A DNA stretch of 64,000 nucleotides from Fibrobacter sp. UWB11 (GCF_900143015.1 NZ_FSRT01000003.1:372001-436000), one strand, 5' to 3'. Numbered from the stretch's first letter, positions 1 through 8,455 are shown. The notes: generated from the letters alone by a model not told the origin. Made by a program: numbers and translations.

Positions 1-467
1 TTCGAAATCCACTCCTTCTCTTTTTCAAGAATCTGGTAAAGCAAATACTTCATTTCTTCGGCAGTAAAGGAATCCTTGATTGTCATAATCGAGAGCCCCT
101 TCGGAGCAATCAAGACAAACGCAGGCAGCACGGTCAAGTTCCACACGTCAAAATAGCAACGCTGTACAGTCTTTCGCTTGCCATCACAGACAATCGTGTC
201 TTGCGAATCCACATCAAGTTTTGTAGAAATGAATCTTGTATTCAAAAGCGATGCGACCGTCGGATCCGAATATGTATTTGCATCCATAATTCGGCACGGC
301 ACACACCAGTCCGCATAAAGATCTACAAAAATCAGTTTCTTGGAATTCTTCGCTTTTTCCAATGCTTCGGTGTAGTCCATCCAATGCACAAGCTTAGGCT
401 TGGGAGGAGGCGCCGCAAACGCGGAAAGAGCAAGGCAAAATACAGCAATCCATACACTCGCTTTCAT
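1..467 (-). CDS. exported thioredoxin-fold protein (C-terminus beyond window)
   Basis: Reading the minus strand from ATG at 467 gives an open frame to the window edge (about 155 residues). Residues 1-18 form a signal peptide ending SAFA. The motif ADWCVPC near residue 55 is a thioredoxin CxxC active site, followed by a Leu-Pro-Ala stretch where thioredoxins carry the cis-Pro. It is probably a periplasmic thiol:disulfide protein of the DUF255/thioredoxin-7 type that reduces or isomerises disulfides. The ATG overlaps the stop of the upstream lipoprotein gene (TGATG), so translation is probably coupled. The exact subfamily is undetermined and the 3' end is not visible. Confidence 0.8.
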   Translation of the reverse strand, partial: MKASVWIAVFCLALSAFAAPPPKPKLVHWMDYTEALEKAKNSKKLIFVDLYADWCVPCRIMDANTYSDPTVASLLNTRFISTKLDVDSQDTIVCDGKRKTVQRCYFDVWNLTVLPAFVLIAPKGLSIMTIKDSFTAEEMKYLLYQILEKEKEWIS

Positions 468-799
468 CACTTCTTATCCTTTTTTTGCACAGGTACAACT
501 TTCGGGATTCCAAGCAAAGAATCAATCCGGTCCGAGACTGCCAACTGGAACGACATCCATCGTTTTTCGTCATCGAGAACTTTATCACAAGCCTTGATAA
601 AATCTTCGCGGGTGTAGCCGTACTTTTTCAAGACCTCACGGCGGACAAGGCGCCCCATGGGGGATTCGCCACCATAAAGCTGTTCGGCAACACGCATTTC
701 GACATACGCGGAAACAAGGCGTTTATCCGCTTTCGGAGCAGAATCCGTACAGGCACAAAGAGCTAGCGCCACTACACCGAAAAGAAACAAACGCCTCAA
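467..799 (-). CDS. small lipoprotein, DUF4296-like
   Basis: About 110 aa. The frame stays open further upstream into ftsY, but the sensible start is TTG at 799, just after the ftsY stop and behind a GGGAG ribosome site. It gives a short hydrophobic signal with lipobox-like L-C-A-C and a lipid-anchor Cys. The mature part is helical and charged (pattern YVEMRVAEQLYGG, then KKYGYTREDF), which resembles the DUF4296 lipoproteins of Bacteroidetes; this match is by eye. It sits between ftsY and a thioredoxin-like gene with overlapping ends, so the clpP-ftsY-lipoprotein-thioredoxin set is probably one transcript. Its function is unknown. Confidence 0.65.
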   Translation of the reverse strand: MRRLFLFGVVALALCACTDSAPKADKRLVSAYVEMRVAEQLYGGESPMGRLVRREVLKKYGYTREDFIKACDKVLDDEKRWMSFQLAVSDRIDSLLGIPKVVPVQKKDKK

Positions 800-803
800 G
801 AGA

Positions 804-1724
804 CTACTCCCTATTTTCCAGAGCGTTTTCGAAAAGACCGTCAACGTAGTCGCGCTTATTGAATTCCACAAGCTGGTCGATGCGTTCGCCCATGCCGACC
901 CAGCGGATCGGGATTTGCAAAGAACTAGCAATCGAAAGCACGGAGCCACCACGCGCGGTTCCATCGAGCTTGGTCACGACAAGACCGGTGAGTGGGAAAC
1001 TCTGGTTGAAGATCTTCGTCTGGTTAATGGTGTTCTGTCCAGTGTTACCGTCAATCACAAGCCACATGTCGTGCGGCATGTCCGGACTCACCTTCTTGAT
1101 GACACGCACAATCTTCTTGAGTTCTTCCATCAAGTAGTCTTTATTGTGCAAGCGTCCGGCAGTATCAATCAGCACCACATCGCAGCCGCGCGCAACAGCG
1201 GCACTGCAAGCATCAAACGCAACCGCAGCCGGGTCAGAACCTTCCTGATGCTTCACGAATTCGGCACCGGAACGTTCGGCCCATGTTTCAAGCTGGTCAA
1301 TTGCAGCTGCACGGAACGTATCGCAAGCGGCAATCATGACCTTCTTGCCTTCGTTCTTGAGGCGGGCAGCAAGTTTACCGATAGTCGTTGTCTTGCCTGC
1401 ACCGTTCACGCCTATCACGAGCACCACATGCGGTTTGCCCTTGAGTTCAAACGGAGGAGGATCCTTGAGCAAGCGTTCCGCTTCGTTACGCATGATGTCG
1501 AGCACCTGCTCTGTCGTAAGAGACTTGCCCAAAGCGTTTTCGCGAAGTGCATCCGTCAAAAGGAATGCAGCCTCGACACCAACATCAGCCTTGATGAGAT
1601 GTTCTTCAAGTTCTTCGAGTGTCTCGTCCGTAATTTTTCCGGCGCCGACAATACCCTTCAATTCGCCAAGCAAGGCGTCGCGGGTCTTAGCAAGCCCGCT
1701 CTTAATTGCAGAAAATAAACCCAT
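804..1724 (-). CDS. ftsY: signal recognition particle receptor GTPase FtsY
   Basis: 306 aa. FtsY docks SRP-ribosome complexes at the inner membrane so that membrane proteins are inserted co-translationally. An N-terminal helical N domain (about 1-90) is followed by the G domain. The P-loop GVNGAGKTT is at about 105-113. DTFRAAA, DTAGR and TKLDGTARGG are the other SRP-type GTPase motifs, and the C-terminus GMGERIDQLVEF is typical. The long acidic A domain of enterobacterial FtsY is absent, as in many phyla. The start ATG overlaps the clpP stop (TAATG), indicating coupled translation. Confidence 0.97.
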   Translation of the reverse strand: MGLFSAIKSGLAKTRDALLGELKGIVGAGKITDETLEELEEHLIKADVGVEAAFLLTDALRENALGKSLTTEQVLDIMRNEAERLLKDPPPFELKGKPHVVLVIGVNGAGKTTTIGKLAARLKNEGKKVMIAACDTFRAAAIDQLETWAERSGAEFVKHQEGSDPAAVAFDACSAAVARGCDVVLIDTAGRLHNKDYLMEELKKIVRVIKKVSPDMPHDMWLVIDGNTGQNTINQTKIFNQSFPLTGLVVTKLDGTARGGSVLSIASSLQIPIRWVGMGERIDQLVEFNKRDYVDGLFENALENRE

Positions 1725-2305
1725 TAGATGATGCTCTCGACTTTATCCACGAGACCGTAAGACTTGGCTTCTTCGGCAGACATGAAGTTATCGCGTTCGG
1801 TGTCGCGGTCAATCTGTTCAATTGTGTGGCCAGACGTTTCAGCAAGAATCTTGCCCGTGATGCCACGGATGCGAAGCATTTCTTCGGCCTGGATTTGAAT
1901 ATCACTTGCAGGGGCAACAATTTCACCATGAATAAGCGGCTGGTGAATCATGATACGAGCGTTCGGCCATGCACAGCGCTTGCCCTTTGCACCGGCAGTG
2001 AGGAGCACGGCACCCATCGAGGCAGCCTGTCCACAGCAAACCGTCACGACATCGCTCTGGATTGCGTTCATGCAGTCGTAAATGGCAAGACCGGAGGAAA
2101 TCACGCCACCCGGGCTGTTGATGAAGAAAATAATGTCTTCGTGATTCAGGGAATCCAAATACAGGAGCTGCTTCACAATGCGTTCGGCACTTTCATCATC
2201 GACACCACCCCACAAGAAAATTCTGCGCTTGGAGGCGAGGTATTCTTCAGCCTTTCTGAGCATGTCCGGGGTCTGTTTTTCTTTATTCTCGTTACAATCA
2301 GCCAT
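1724..2305 (-). CDS. clpP: ATP-dependent Clp protease proteolytic subunit
   Basis: 193 aa from ATG 2305, chosen over the ATG at 2362 because an AGGA site precedes it and the extra 19 residues do not resemble ClpP. It forms the tetradecameric peptidase chamber that degrades proteins unfolded by ClpX or ClpA/C. The catalytic triad is visible: Ser96 in GQAASMG, His121 in IMIHQP and Asp172 in ERDNF. The length matches the family. It is the first gene of a minus-strand cluster with ftsY, and the upstream region is shared with divergent aroD. Confidence 0.95.
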   Translation of the reverse strand: MADCNENKEKQTPDMLRKAEEYLASKRRIFLWGGVDDESAERIVKQLLYLDSLNHEDIIFFINSPGGVISSGLAIYDCMNAIQSDVVTVCCGQAASMGAVLLTAGAKGKRCAWPNARIMIHQPLIHGEIVAPASDIQIQAEEMLRIRGITGKILAETSGHTIEQIDRDTERDNFMSAEEAKSYGLVDKVESII

Positions 2306-2380
2306 AAATAATCCTTTTGTTCGAGTATAATTTAGAAAATTCAATATATTATCGTTCGTCAATAGTCGTTAGTCGATTGC

Positions 2381-2386
2381 TATATT
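2381..2386 (+). promoter_or_regulatory. -10 box of a leaderless aroD promoter
   Basis: TATATT ends 7 nt before the aroD ATG and no Shine-Dalgarno sequence lies between them. Transcription would begin at or next to the start codon. The same geometry recurs at rpe, lpxA, the GT2 gene, the NYN gene and the PorZ-like gene in this window. No good -35 hexamer is visible 17 bp upstream. Confidence 0.5.
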
Positions 2387-2393
2387 TAAAACC

Positions 2394-3155
2394 ATGCCAA
2401 CAGATTCTCAGAAATACCTCGTCGGGCTAGTTGACCCCGAAACGCTTACCGCCGCTGAAAGCGAAGAGCTCCACCCGGCACGCATTGACTACGAAAGCTG
2501 CGACATCCTCGAAATCCGCTACGACTTTTTTGATGAATCCGACTGGCCATCATTAGCATCTCGCGTCCACAAAATCGCACCGAATACGATACAATTGGGC
2601 ACCATACGACTCAAGCGAGATGGCGGAACATTCCCCAATGCACGCGCCACAGAACGCCCTGCCTTGTGGAAAAAGATTCTCGAAGCCGCAGACGTTCCGG
2701 AATGGCTAGACCTCGAACGCGACTGCCTCCATGACTTTGACGAACTCCGCGATATCGCCGCCCCCAAAGGCGTAAAGATTCTCGTTTCCGAGCATAACTT
2801 TACCCGAATCCCGAACGACCTCGAACTCAAGAACTACCTCACCGATGTCAAACGGGTCAAGGCAGACGGCATCAAAATTGCGGCCATGAGCAACTCCGAC
2901 GACGACTGCACCAGACTCTACAAGTTTGCAAAAAAGGCAAAAGGGTTTAAATTCATCGCCGCATTCGGCATGGGCGAAACCGGAAAAATCAGTCGAATCT
3001 GGTCCCTGAAAGAGGGCGCAAACCTCACTTACGGCTCCATCGGGAAAGCAGCCGCCCCAGGTCAAATTGATGTTGCACTCATGAGAAAAGCCATCGACAG
3101 GCTCGAAACGACCACTTCACAGATAGAATTATCTTCTTTTTTAAACATATTTTAA
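2394..3155 (+). CDS. aroD: type I 3-dehydroquinate dehydratase
   Basis: 253 aa. Third step of the shikimate pathway, dehydrating 3-dehydroquinate through a Schiff base. EIRYDFF (near residue 40) is the conserved substrate-binding strand. His134 in VSEHNF and Lys161 in IKIAAM correspond to the catalytic pair of the family. MGETGKISR and GSIGKAAAPGQ close the barrel. It is cytosolic. It stands alone on the plus strand, divergent from clpP, and has no ribosome site; see the -10 box directly upstream. Confidence 0.93.
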   Translation: MPTDSQKYLVGLVDPETLTAAESEELHPARIDYESCDILEIRYDFFDESDWPSLASRVHKIAPNTIQLGTIRLKRDGGTFPNARATERPALWKKILEAADVPEWLDLERDCLHDFDELRDIAAPKGVKILVSEHNFTRIPNDLELKNYLTDVKRVKADGIKIAAMSNSDDDCTRLYKFAKKAKGFKFIAAFGMGETGKISRIWSLKEGANLTYGSIGKAAAPGQIDVALMRKAIDRLETTTSQIELSSFLNIF

Positions 3156-3232
3156 ATATACCCCTCTCCAAACAGCATTTTATTTTCTAAAATAGTTGTT
3201 TGATAGGTTCATAAAAAGGAAAAAATTACACC

Positions 3233-3697
3233 ATGCGTCTATCTGAAAGATTTGTAGATAATTGCATCTTGATAAATTCTTCCAGTGAAACAAAGGAAGC
3301 CATTCTTAACGAATTGGTTGACACTCTCTGCAGCGCATACAAACTCGATCATCGTGACGAGATTTTCGAAGCAATCTGGACACGCGAACAAAGCCGCTCC
3401 ACCGGCATCGGTTGCGGACTTGCCGTTCCGCATGCAAAGATTGACTACGTGGACCGCATGTGCATGGTCGCCGCCACCATCGAAAAGGGTCTGGATTTCC
3501 AGTCTTTTGATGGCGAACCGGTATTCCTGCTCATCCTCATCGTGAGTCCGGGAAACACCGTCGGCCCTCACCTCAAGGCGCTTTCTTCCGTGAGCCGCCT
3601 GTTGGCAGACGGAAACGTGCGCAAGGACCTCATCGCCTCGAAAACTCCGGCAGAGTTCCTTACCATCCTCCGCGCCGCCGAAGACAAGTACTTATAA
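3233..3697 (+). CDS. PTS EIIA-type (fructose/nitrogen-regulatory) protein
   Basis: 154 aa, the length of a single PTS EIIA-2 domain. The phosphorylatable His is His67 in GLAVPHAK, and the following hydrophobic strand and HLKALSSVSRLL match the PtsN/EIIA-Fru fold. No EIIB or EIIC transporter is adjacent, so a regulatory role (PtsN-like, signalling carbon, nitrogen or potassium state) is more likely than sugar transport; this is inference. It is preceded by an A-rich leader with AAGGA about 13 nt before ATG and followed directly by the tRNA promoter. Confidence 0.85.
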   Translation: MRLSERFVDNCILINSSSETKEAILNELVDTLCSAYKLDHRDEIFEAIWTREQSRSTGIGCGLAVPHAKIDYVDRMCMVAATIEKGLDFQSFDGEPVFLLILIVSPGNTVGPHLKALSSVSRLLADGNVRKDLIASKTPAEFLTILRAAEDKYL

Positions 3698-3700
3698 CCC

Positions 3701-3729
3701 TTGACAGCAAATAAATCCTTTTCTATATT
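3701..3729 (+). promoter_or_regulatory. promoter of tRNA-Val
   Basis: TTGACA (3701-3706), a 17-bp spacer and TATATT (3724-3729), 12 bp before the mature 5' end of the tRNA. This is a near-perfect sigma-70-type promoter and helps calibrate what promoters look like in this genome. Confidence 0.85.
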
Positions 3730-3741
3730 TGCTCTCACTTC

Positions 3742-3816
3742 GGACGGTTAGCTCAGTTGGTTTAGAGCGCTGCTTTCACACGGCAGAGGTCACTGGTTCA
3801 AATCCAGTACCGTCCA
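3742..3816 (+). tRNA. tRNA-Val (anticodon CAC)
   Basis: 75 nt without encoded CCA. Acceptor arms GGACGGT and ACCGTCC pair fully, with discriminator A at 3816. The D arm contains TAGCTCAGTTGG, and the T arm CTGGTTCAAATCCAG is canonical. The anticodon loop TTCACAC places CAC at 3777-3779, which reads GUG (Val). CCA must be added post-transcriptionally; a CCA-adding/poly(A) polymerase family gene lies at 40.5-41.8 kb. Confidence 0.95.
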
Positions 3817-3820
3817 TTCG

Positions 3821-3847
3821 AAAAGGCTTCCACACGGAAGCCTTTTT
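3821..3847 (+). terminator. rho-independent terminator after tRNA-Val
   Basis: AAAAGGCTTCC, loop ACAC, GGAAGCCTTTTT: an 11-bp stem followed by T residues, 4 nt after the tRNA. Confidence 0.9.
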
Positions 3848-3915
3848 GTGTTTGTACAAAATTTCTATCTTAAAAAACACGCAACCAAAATATACAGCTG
3901 GGGCATCTAAAAGGT

Positions 3916-5214
3916 ATGAATTACAAAAAAGCAATCGTTCTCGGTATTTTTGCGTCAGCATCTCTTGTTTTCGCTGATGGTTCATGGACTTTAAGCGCAT
4001 GTCTCAAGCAGGCAAAAGAAAAAAGCTTAAAGCTAGAATCTGCAAAAATCCGTGAACAAAAGGCAGATGTAAGCCTCGAGCAGGCTAAAGTCGGGAACTA
4101 CCCCACCCTTTCGGCCAGCATCGGCAACTCCCTTTACGATTCCCCGTTCAGAGATGGTCCGCAAGACCATTACCGTCTCAGCGCAGGCATAAATGCTTCT
4201 TACACGTTGTGGGATGGCGGTTCTACGCGCCTTTCCATCAAGGCCAACGAACTGAACAAAGAAGCCACGCGCTTTTCGACAAAAGAAACCGAACGTTCCG
4301 TGCAAGAAAGCGTCCTGAACGCATACATGAACTTGCTCGCCGCCATCGAAAAACTGCACACCGCAGATGCTTCTGTTGAACTTGCCAAGGCTGAATTCGA
4401 GCACTACAACACACTGTTCGAAGCCGGTTCCATCACCAAGAAAGACTTGACCCAGTCGCAGGCAAACGTTCTGCAGAAAGAAGCAGCTCAACTCGCGGCA
4501 CAATTGAGCGTCAACACTTCGAAGACTACACTTCGCCAGCTTTTGGAACTTCCCGAAAGCGAAACATTCGAGGTTACTGCTCCGGAAACAGAAATCCAGA
4601 CACCGGATGCACTTACGCCAATTCCCTCGCTCGACGAACTTCAAAAAACCGCAACGGATAATTCCCCTAGCCTGAAATCCGACAGTCTTTCTATCCAGGT
4701 TGCACAGAAGAATACTGAAATTGCAGGCAAGGGCAAGTCTATCAAAGTCTCGCTCGGAGCAAGCGCAAGCACAGGCCTCCAAGCATGGGAATCCCAAAAA
4801 TACGGTACCCAAATCAAGAACGGCTATTCGCATAGCATTTCGTTGAACATCAACATCCCGATTATCGATGGCGGAGCTACAGAAAACAAGGTGCTGCAAG
4901 CCCAGCTCAGCGAAACTGAAAGCGCGGTCGCCTTAAAGGAACAGGCTAAGTCCCTCGAAAATACTATCGAAAAACTTTACCTGAACGCCCTCAGCGCCGA
5001 CATGCAGTGGAAGGCCGCCATTCTACAAGTCGAAGCAGAAAACGAAGCCTTACTGGTTGCCGAAGAACAGCGTAACGTAGGCGCCCTCACGTACACCGAT
5101 TACCTTTCTCAAAAGAACCGCCTCGAAAGCGCGCAGTCCACGCTTACGAACGCCAAGTACACAAGCCTCTTGGCCCGCAATCTGCTGGACTTGTATCAGG
5201 GAAAGCTGGACTAA
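3916..5214 (+). CDS. TolC-family outer membrane efflux protein
   Basis: 432 aa with a signal peptide (cleavage after LVFA). Two homologous halves show the OEP pattern: LKQAKEKSLKLESAK near the N-terminus, and YTLWDGG (about residue 98) repeated as IPIIDGGATENKV in the second half, each followed by long amphipathic helices. It should form a trimeric channel-tunnel spanning the outer membrane for type I secretion or drug efflux. No membrane-fusion or RND/ABC partner is adjacent, so its substrate is unknown. The ribosome site is weak (AAAAGGT immediately before ATG). Confidence 0.9.
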   Translation: MNYKKAIVLGIFASASLVFADGSWTLSACLKQAKEKSLKLESAKIREQKADVSLEQAKVGNYPTLSASIGNSLYDSPFRDGPQDHYRLSAGINASYTLWDGGSTRLSIKANELNKEATRFSTKETERSVQESVLNAYMNLLAAIEKLHTADASVELAKAEFEHYNTLFEAGSITKKDLTQSQANVLQKEAAQLAAQLSVNTSKTTLRQLLELPESETFEVTAPETEIQTPDALTPIPSLDELQKTATDNSPSLKSDSLSIQVAQKNTEIAGKGKSIKVSLGASASTGLQAWESQKYGTQIKNGYSHSISLNINIPIIDGGATENKVLQAQLSETESAVALKEQAKSLENTIEKLYLNALSADMQWKAAILQVEAENEALLVAEEQRNVGALTYTDYLSQKNRLESAQSTLTNAKYTSLLARNLLDLYQGKLD

Positions 5215-5221
5215 AAAAGGC

Positions 5222-5379
5222 GACCCCGTCCCCATTCGCGGATCATGACCACGTAAGAGCTGAATAGCATTCAAGGCGAGTGTCGCAAAATCAAGCATAC
5301 TTGATTTTATGATCGAGCCGAAATTGCTGACGCGAAGCGTCAACCGCAAGTGGTCAAAGAGCACCATGGCCGGGGTGAC
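5222..5379 (+). repeat. 158-bp intergenic palindromic repeat, copy 1
   Basis: Positions 5222-5361 match 27769-27908 with one mismatch (G/A) in 140 bp. The outer ends form an imperfect inverted repeat (GACCCCG at the left, CCGGGGTGAC at the right). Inside, 5273-5322 is a hairpin module: AAGGCGA, then arms AAAATCAAG and CTTGATTTT around CATA, then GAGCCGA. It lies between convergent genes. It has no coding potential and no transposase. It may be a REP-like or non-autonomous element. Confidence 0.85.
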
Positions 5380-5421
5380 AAACCAAAACGTGTCATGCCC
5401 CGCTCCGACGGGGCATTTTTA

Positions 5422-6576
5422 TTACACCAGCTTTTCGGCTTCGCCTTCGGCGTACTTTCCGTACAAAATAGCGACAATGTCTTTCTTGGGAACCTTCTGA
5501 CCGGTTTCCTTGAGGCTTACGCGAAGCCTGTCGAGCATGGCCTTGTCTATTTCTTTCCAATACTGGTTTGTTTCGGCAACGGTCCAAAGCTTGTCATCAC
5601 CACCGCTGATGGTCACAAGTTTCGCCTTGAAAAAAGTTCCCAGAGCGCGGTTGATGATGCTGCTTGTCGTACCGGCAATATTCTTTGCAACAATTTCCTG
5701 AACTAAATCCTGCTTGTTCATCGGAACAAACGAAGTCAAGTCACAAGCTTCGGCATAAATCTTTTTGAGCATGTTGCGCGGGAACATATCCCAGCCCTTA
5801 CGCTTGAGCGCTTTTGCAAGAATCATCTGCGCATCTTCTTCAACAGCGACTTTCTGCTCTGCAAGGGCAACCGTGTAAGAGCCGCCGCCCACATCCGTCA
5901 TTTGCACAAAGTCCGCGGACTTTACGAAATCCTTGAACGTCTTGAAACCGAGGCGCTTTTCGTTAAACGCGTTATCGAGCCCGAGCATCTTGGGCTTGAT
6001 TGCCGCAAGTGCAATCGGGCCATCTTCTTTTTGCAAAACGCTCCGGAGCATTTCCATGGAATCAATCTTTTCGGAGACAAGCCTATTTGCACGTTCCTTG
6101 GCATCGGACACTTCATCGCCGGAATCTTCATCGGCGACAGTCGCATCGTCAGTATAAATGTATCTGGAGCAAGAATTCTTGACGCACTCGCTCAACGGGG
6201 ACTTGGGGCCCACACCAATCACTTCTTTACCTTGTTCGCGGAGTTTGCGGAACAGGGGCGAAAAATCGGAATCGCCCGTTGCAAGAACAATCCACTGCAC
6301 CTGCGAATCGAGCGCCACTTCCATGGTATCGACTGTCATCTTGATGTCCGTCGAATTTTTACCGCTCACCGGATGGAATGTATGCACAAGTTCAAATCCG
6401 TTCTCGTTGAGCGCCGACTGCATTGGAATCAGCTGCGGCGAAGACCATTTGCCATACGCCTTGCGCACGACAATCTGCCCCAACGGCAAAAGTTCGTCCA
6501 TGAGGGACTGCACGCCGTCGTGCTTGATCCAATTGGTAAGGTTTTCCGCGTCGATAAAAATTGCAATGTGGTTCAT
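5422..6576 (-). CDS. NYN-domain (LabA/DUF88-like) putative ribonuclease with OST-HTH-like C-terminus
   Basis: 384 aa. Residues 1-145 match the NYN/PIN-like fold: IFIDAEN (Asp9), STDIKMTVD and [11 protein letters not shown] supply the acidic metal-binding residues of this nuclease family. Residues about 170-245 and 255-330 look like two winged-helix OST-HTH/LOTUS modules ([16 protein letters not shown] then GGGSYTV). LOTUS domains bind RNA, so an RNA-processing role is plausible but untested. It is cytosolic, with no signal peptide. The gene has no ribosome site; a TATATA box ends 7 nt before ATG, suggesting a leaderless message. Confidence 0.85.
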   Translation of the reverse strand: MNHIAIFIDAENLTNWIKHDGVQSLMDELLPLGQIVVRKAYGKWSSPQLIPMQSALNENGFELVHTFHPVSGKNSTDIKMTVDTMEVALDSQVQWIVLATGDSDFSPLFRKLREQGKEVIGVGPKSPLSECVKNSCSRYIYTDDATVADEDSGDEVSDAKERANRLVSEKIDSMEMLRSVLQKEDGPIALAAIKPKMLGLDNAFNEKRLGFKTFKDFVKSADFVQMTDVGGGSYTVALAEQKVAVEEDAQMILAKALKRKGWDMFPRNMLKKIYAEACDLTSFVPMNKQDLVQEIVAKNIAGTTSSIINRALGTFFKAKLVTISGGDDKLWTVAETNQYWKEIDKAMLDRLRVSLKETGQKVPKKDIVAILYGKYAEGEAEKLV

Positions 6577-6761
6577 GGGTATATATATAGCATTTAGTTA
6601 CTAGGCAATAGTTATTAGAATATGGAATTCAGGGCGTTGCGGGATGTGCCCGCTAGAAGGGGTGGTGAGCAACGAAGTGCGAGCCAGGGGACAACAGTAC
6701 AACGCTTGCCCCTCGGAAATATTACAAATTTATTACAAACTCAATTAACCGCCCAGAAGCG
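6577..6761. other. intergenic block, unresolved
   Basis: Between the NYN gene and the esterase cluster. 6634-6715 is distinctly GC-rich with short self-complementary stretches, unlike the AT-rich DNA around it. It has no reading frame of note and may be another degenerate repeat. The rest holds only the NYN -10 box (6584-6589, minus strand). Confidence 0.4.
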
Positions 6762-6790
6762 TTGACAAATTGTCCATAACAAAATATTTA
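6762..6790 (+). promoter_or_regulatory. promoter of the first esterase gene
   Basis: TTGACA (6762-6767), 17 bp, TATTTA (6785-6790), giving a leader of about 85 nt before ATG 6882. The spacing is identical to the tRNA promoter and the 17.4-kb promoter. Confidence 0.7.
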
Positions 6791-6881
6791 CATTCTGTAA
6801 TTATACCTCATCGGAAAATAAATTTGAATTGGGTTAAGAGGTCCAAAGACAAATTTTTTGGATTTTTAAAAGGAGTGTCCG

Positions 6882-8393
6882 ATGAAAACGAAACGTCTTT
6901 CGTTCGTTACTGCAGCATGCGCTGCAGCTTTATGTTCCACATCATTTGCTTACACCATCAGCGGAACGGTTTCCGACGATAATGGCCAGGCCATCAAGGA
7001 TGTCGATGTCAGCCTGCTTAAAGAAGGCAAGACTGCAAAAACTGATAGCCAGGGCAAATTCACCATCCACGAAGACGAAGAAGAGGTGGCAATCCACCCG
7101 GCTTACAAGAACTCCGTCGGATACGTCAATATCAACAACGGGATCCTTTCTTACTCCCAGAGCAGCACTTCTCCAGTCCAGGTGAAGATTTACAACTCCC
7201 TCGGCAACCAGGTTTTCGAAAAGAAGTTGCAGGGTTCCGGCACGTATGACTTGAGCAAGGGCCTCAACGCCAAGGGAACCTATTTTGCACAGGTCTCCGT
7301 CGGCAACGCAAAACAGAATTTCAAGTTCACGACCGAAGGCAACTACGGCAGTTCTTTCGGTACGGCTAGCGCTCTCATGAAGGACGCTCAGAAGGGCGAA
7401 GCCATCCAGTTTGTCGCAACAGACTACGACACGCTCACCATCGCGCTCAATACGCTTGACACGACTCTCAACGTGAAGCTCACGAAGACCGTGCCTCCGG
7501 CACCGACATTCAAATTCGGTTACGCATTGAAGAACGAACCGACCCCGAGTAAGGGCTGCGGCACGACATCAAAGTTGCAGAAGACCAAGAGCGTCGAAAA
7601 CGGCGACCGCTTCGAAATGAGAGTCGGTAGCGACAACCGCGAATACTTCATCACGCTACCGAAGAACTACGACAACAAGAAACCTTACAAGTTGCTCTTC
7701 GCCATGCACTGCATGGGCTCTAACGCCGAAGACTTCGTCCACCACTATGCGGACCAGGACCATCCGTCTCCGTACTACGGCCAGCAGAAACTCGACACCG
7801 AAGGCAACTATATCTTCGTTTCTCCGCGTGGCGATACCGACGGCATGCCGTGGAGCGTATCTAGCGACAAGGACCACAAGTTCATCAACCAGTTGCTTAC
7901 GACTCTCGAAGAAAACTACTGCATTGACACCAGCCGCGTGTTCATGACGGGCTTCAGCTTCGGCGCCATGGTCACGAACTCCATGGCCCAGGATATGCAA
8001 GACCGCCTCCGTGCAGTCGCAGTCTATGCAACCGCCGACTACAACATCTACCTGCCGAAGAACAAGGGCCTGCCTATCGCCTGGATGGCCGTCCATGGCA
8101 AGAATGACGGCACCTGCCAGTACAACCGCGCTCGTGACAGTGCACTCAAGCGCATTCTCAAAAACAACGGCAAGGCCGATGCAGAAGGCAACTTCACCGA
8201 TGCCAGCGCCGAGAAGCCCAAGGAAGTCGGCGGCAGCGGCCACCTCTGCTACGACTTCACAACAGTCGACGAACGCTTCCCGGTCAAGTTCTGCAGCTGG
8301 AACGGTCAGCACCAGTGGACAGCCTACGACAACGGCAACTGGCAGAATACCTGGGTTCCTCAGGAAGTCCACAAATTCTTCGAACAGTTCTAA
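6882..8393 (+). CDS. secreted CE1-like esterase, paralog 1
   Basis: 503 aa; AGGAG lies 7 nt before ATG. A signal peptide (about 1-23) is followed by a carboxypeptidase-regulatory-like beta domain (SGTVSDDNGQAIKDVDVSLL). A T9SS sorting-like module follows at about 90-155 (SPVQVKIYNSLGNQVFEKKL, LNAKGTYFAQV). The catalytic alpha/beta-hydrolase domain starts at about 205. The nucleophile is Ser359 in GFSFGAM; Asp in HGKNDGTCQYN and His in GQHQW probably complete the triad. The layout matches CE1/LpqC-type feruloyl or acetyl-xylan esterases that release acyl groups from hemicellulose. Substrate is inferred. Upstream of two tandem paralogs, with a terminator just after it. Confidence 0.85.
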   Translation: MKTKRLSFVTAACAAALCSTSFAYTISGTVSDDNGQAIKDVDVSLLKEGKTAKTDSQGKFTIHEDEEEVAIHPAYKNSVGYVNINNGILSYSQSSTSPVQVKIYNSLGNQVFEKKLQGSGTYDLSKGLNAKGTYFAQVSVGNAKQNFKFTTEGNYGSSFGTASALMKDAQKGEAIQFVATDYDTLTIALNTLDTTLNVKLTKTVPPAPTFKFGYALKNEPTPSKGCGTTSKLQKTKSVENGDRFEMRVGSDNREYFITLPKNYDNKKPYKLLFAMHCMGSNAEDFVHHYADQDHPSPYYGQQKLDTEGNYIFVSPRGDTDGMPWSVSSDKDHKFINQLLTTLEENYCIDTSRVFMTGFSFGAMVTNSMAQDMQDRLRAVAVYATADYNIYLPKNKGLPIAWMAVHGKNDGTCQYNRARDSALKRILKNNGKADAEGNFTDASAEKPKEVGGSGHLCYDFTTVDERFPVKFCSWNGQHQWTAYDNGNWQNTWVPQEVHKFFEQF

Positions 8394-8420
8394 TCAAGTT
8401 TCATAAATCAGCTCTCTACC

Positions 8421-8455
8421 AAAAACGACTTCCTTCCTCCGGAAGTCGTTTTTTT
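8421..8455 (+). terminator. terminator after esterase 1
   Basis: AAAAACGACTTCC, loop TTCCTCC, GGAAGTCGTTTTTTT: 13-bp stem with a T tract. It separates paralog 1 from paralog 2 transcriptionally. Confidence 0.9.

Noticed and set aside
2305-2362. Longer ClpP start at 2362
   Set aside because: The extra 19 residues do not fit ClpP and the ribosome site is at the inner ATG.
3729-3977. 82-codon frame across tRNA-Val
   Set aside because: It overlaps a fully formed tRNA and its terminator and has no ribosome site or recognisable domain.
5222-5379. The 158-bp repeat as a CRISPR unit or small IS
   Set aside because: No regular spacer array, no cas genes, no transposase frame; the copies are single and 22 kb apart.
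6634-6715. GC-rich block as an RNA gene
   Set aside because: No tRNA, rRNA or known riboswitch fold could be drawn; left as unresolved intergenic DNA.
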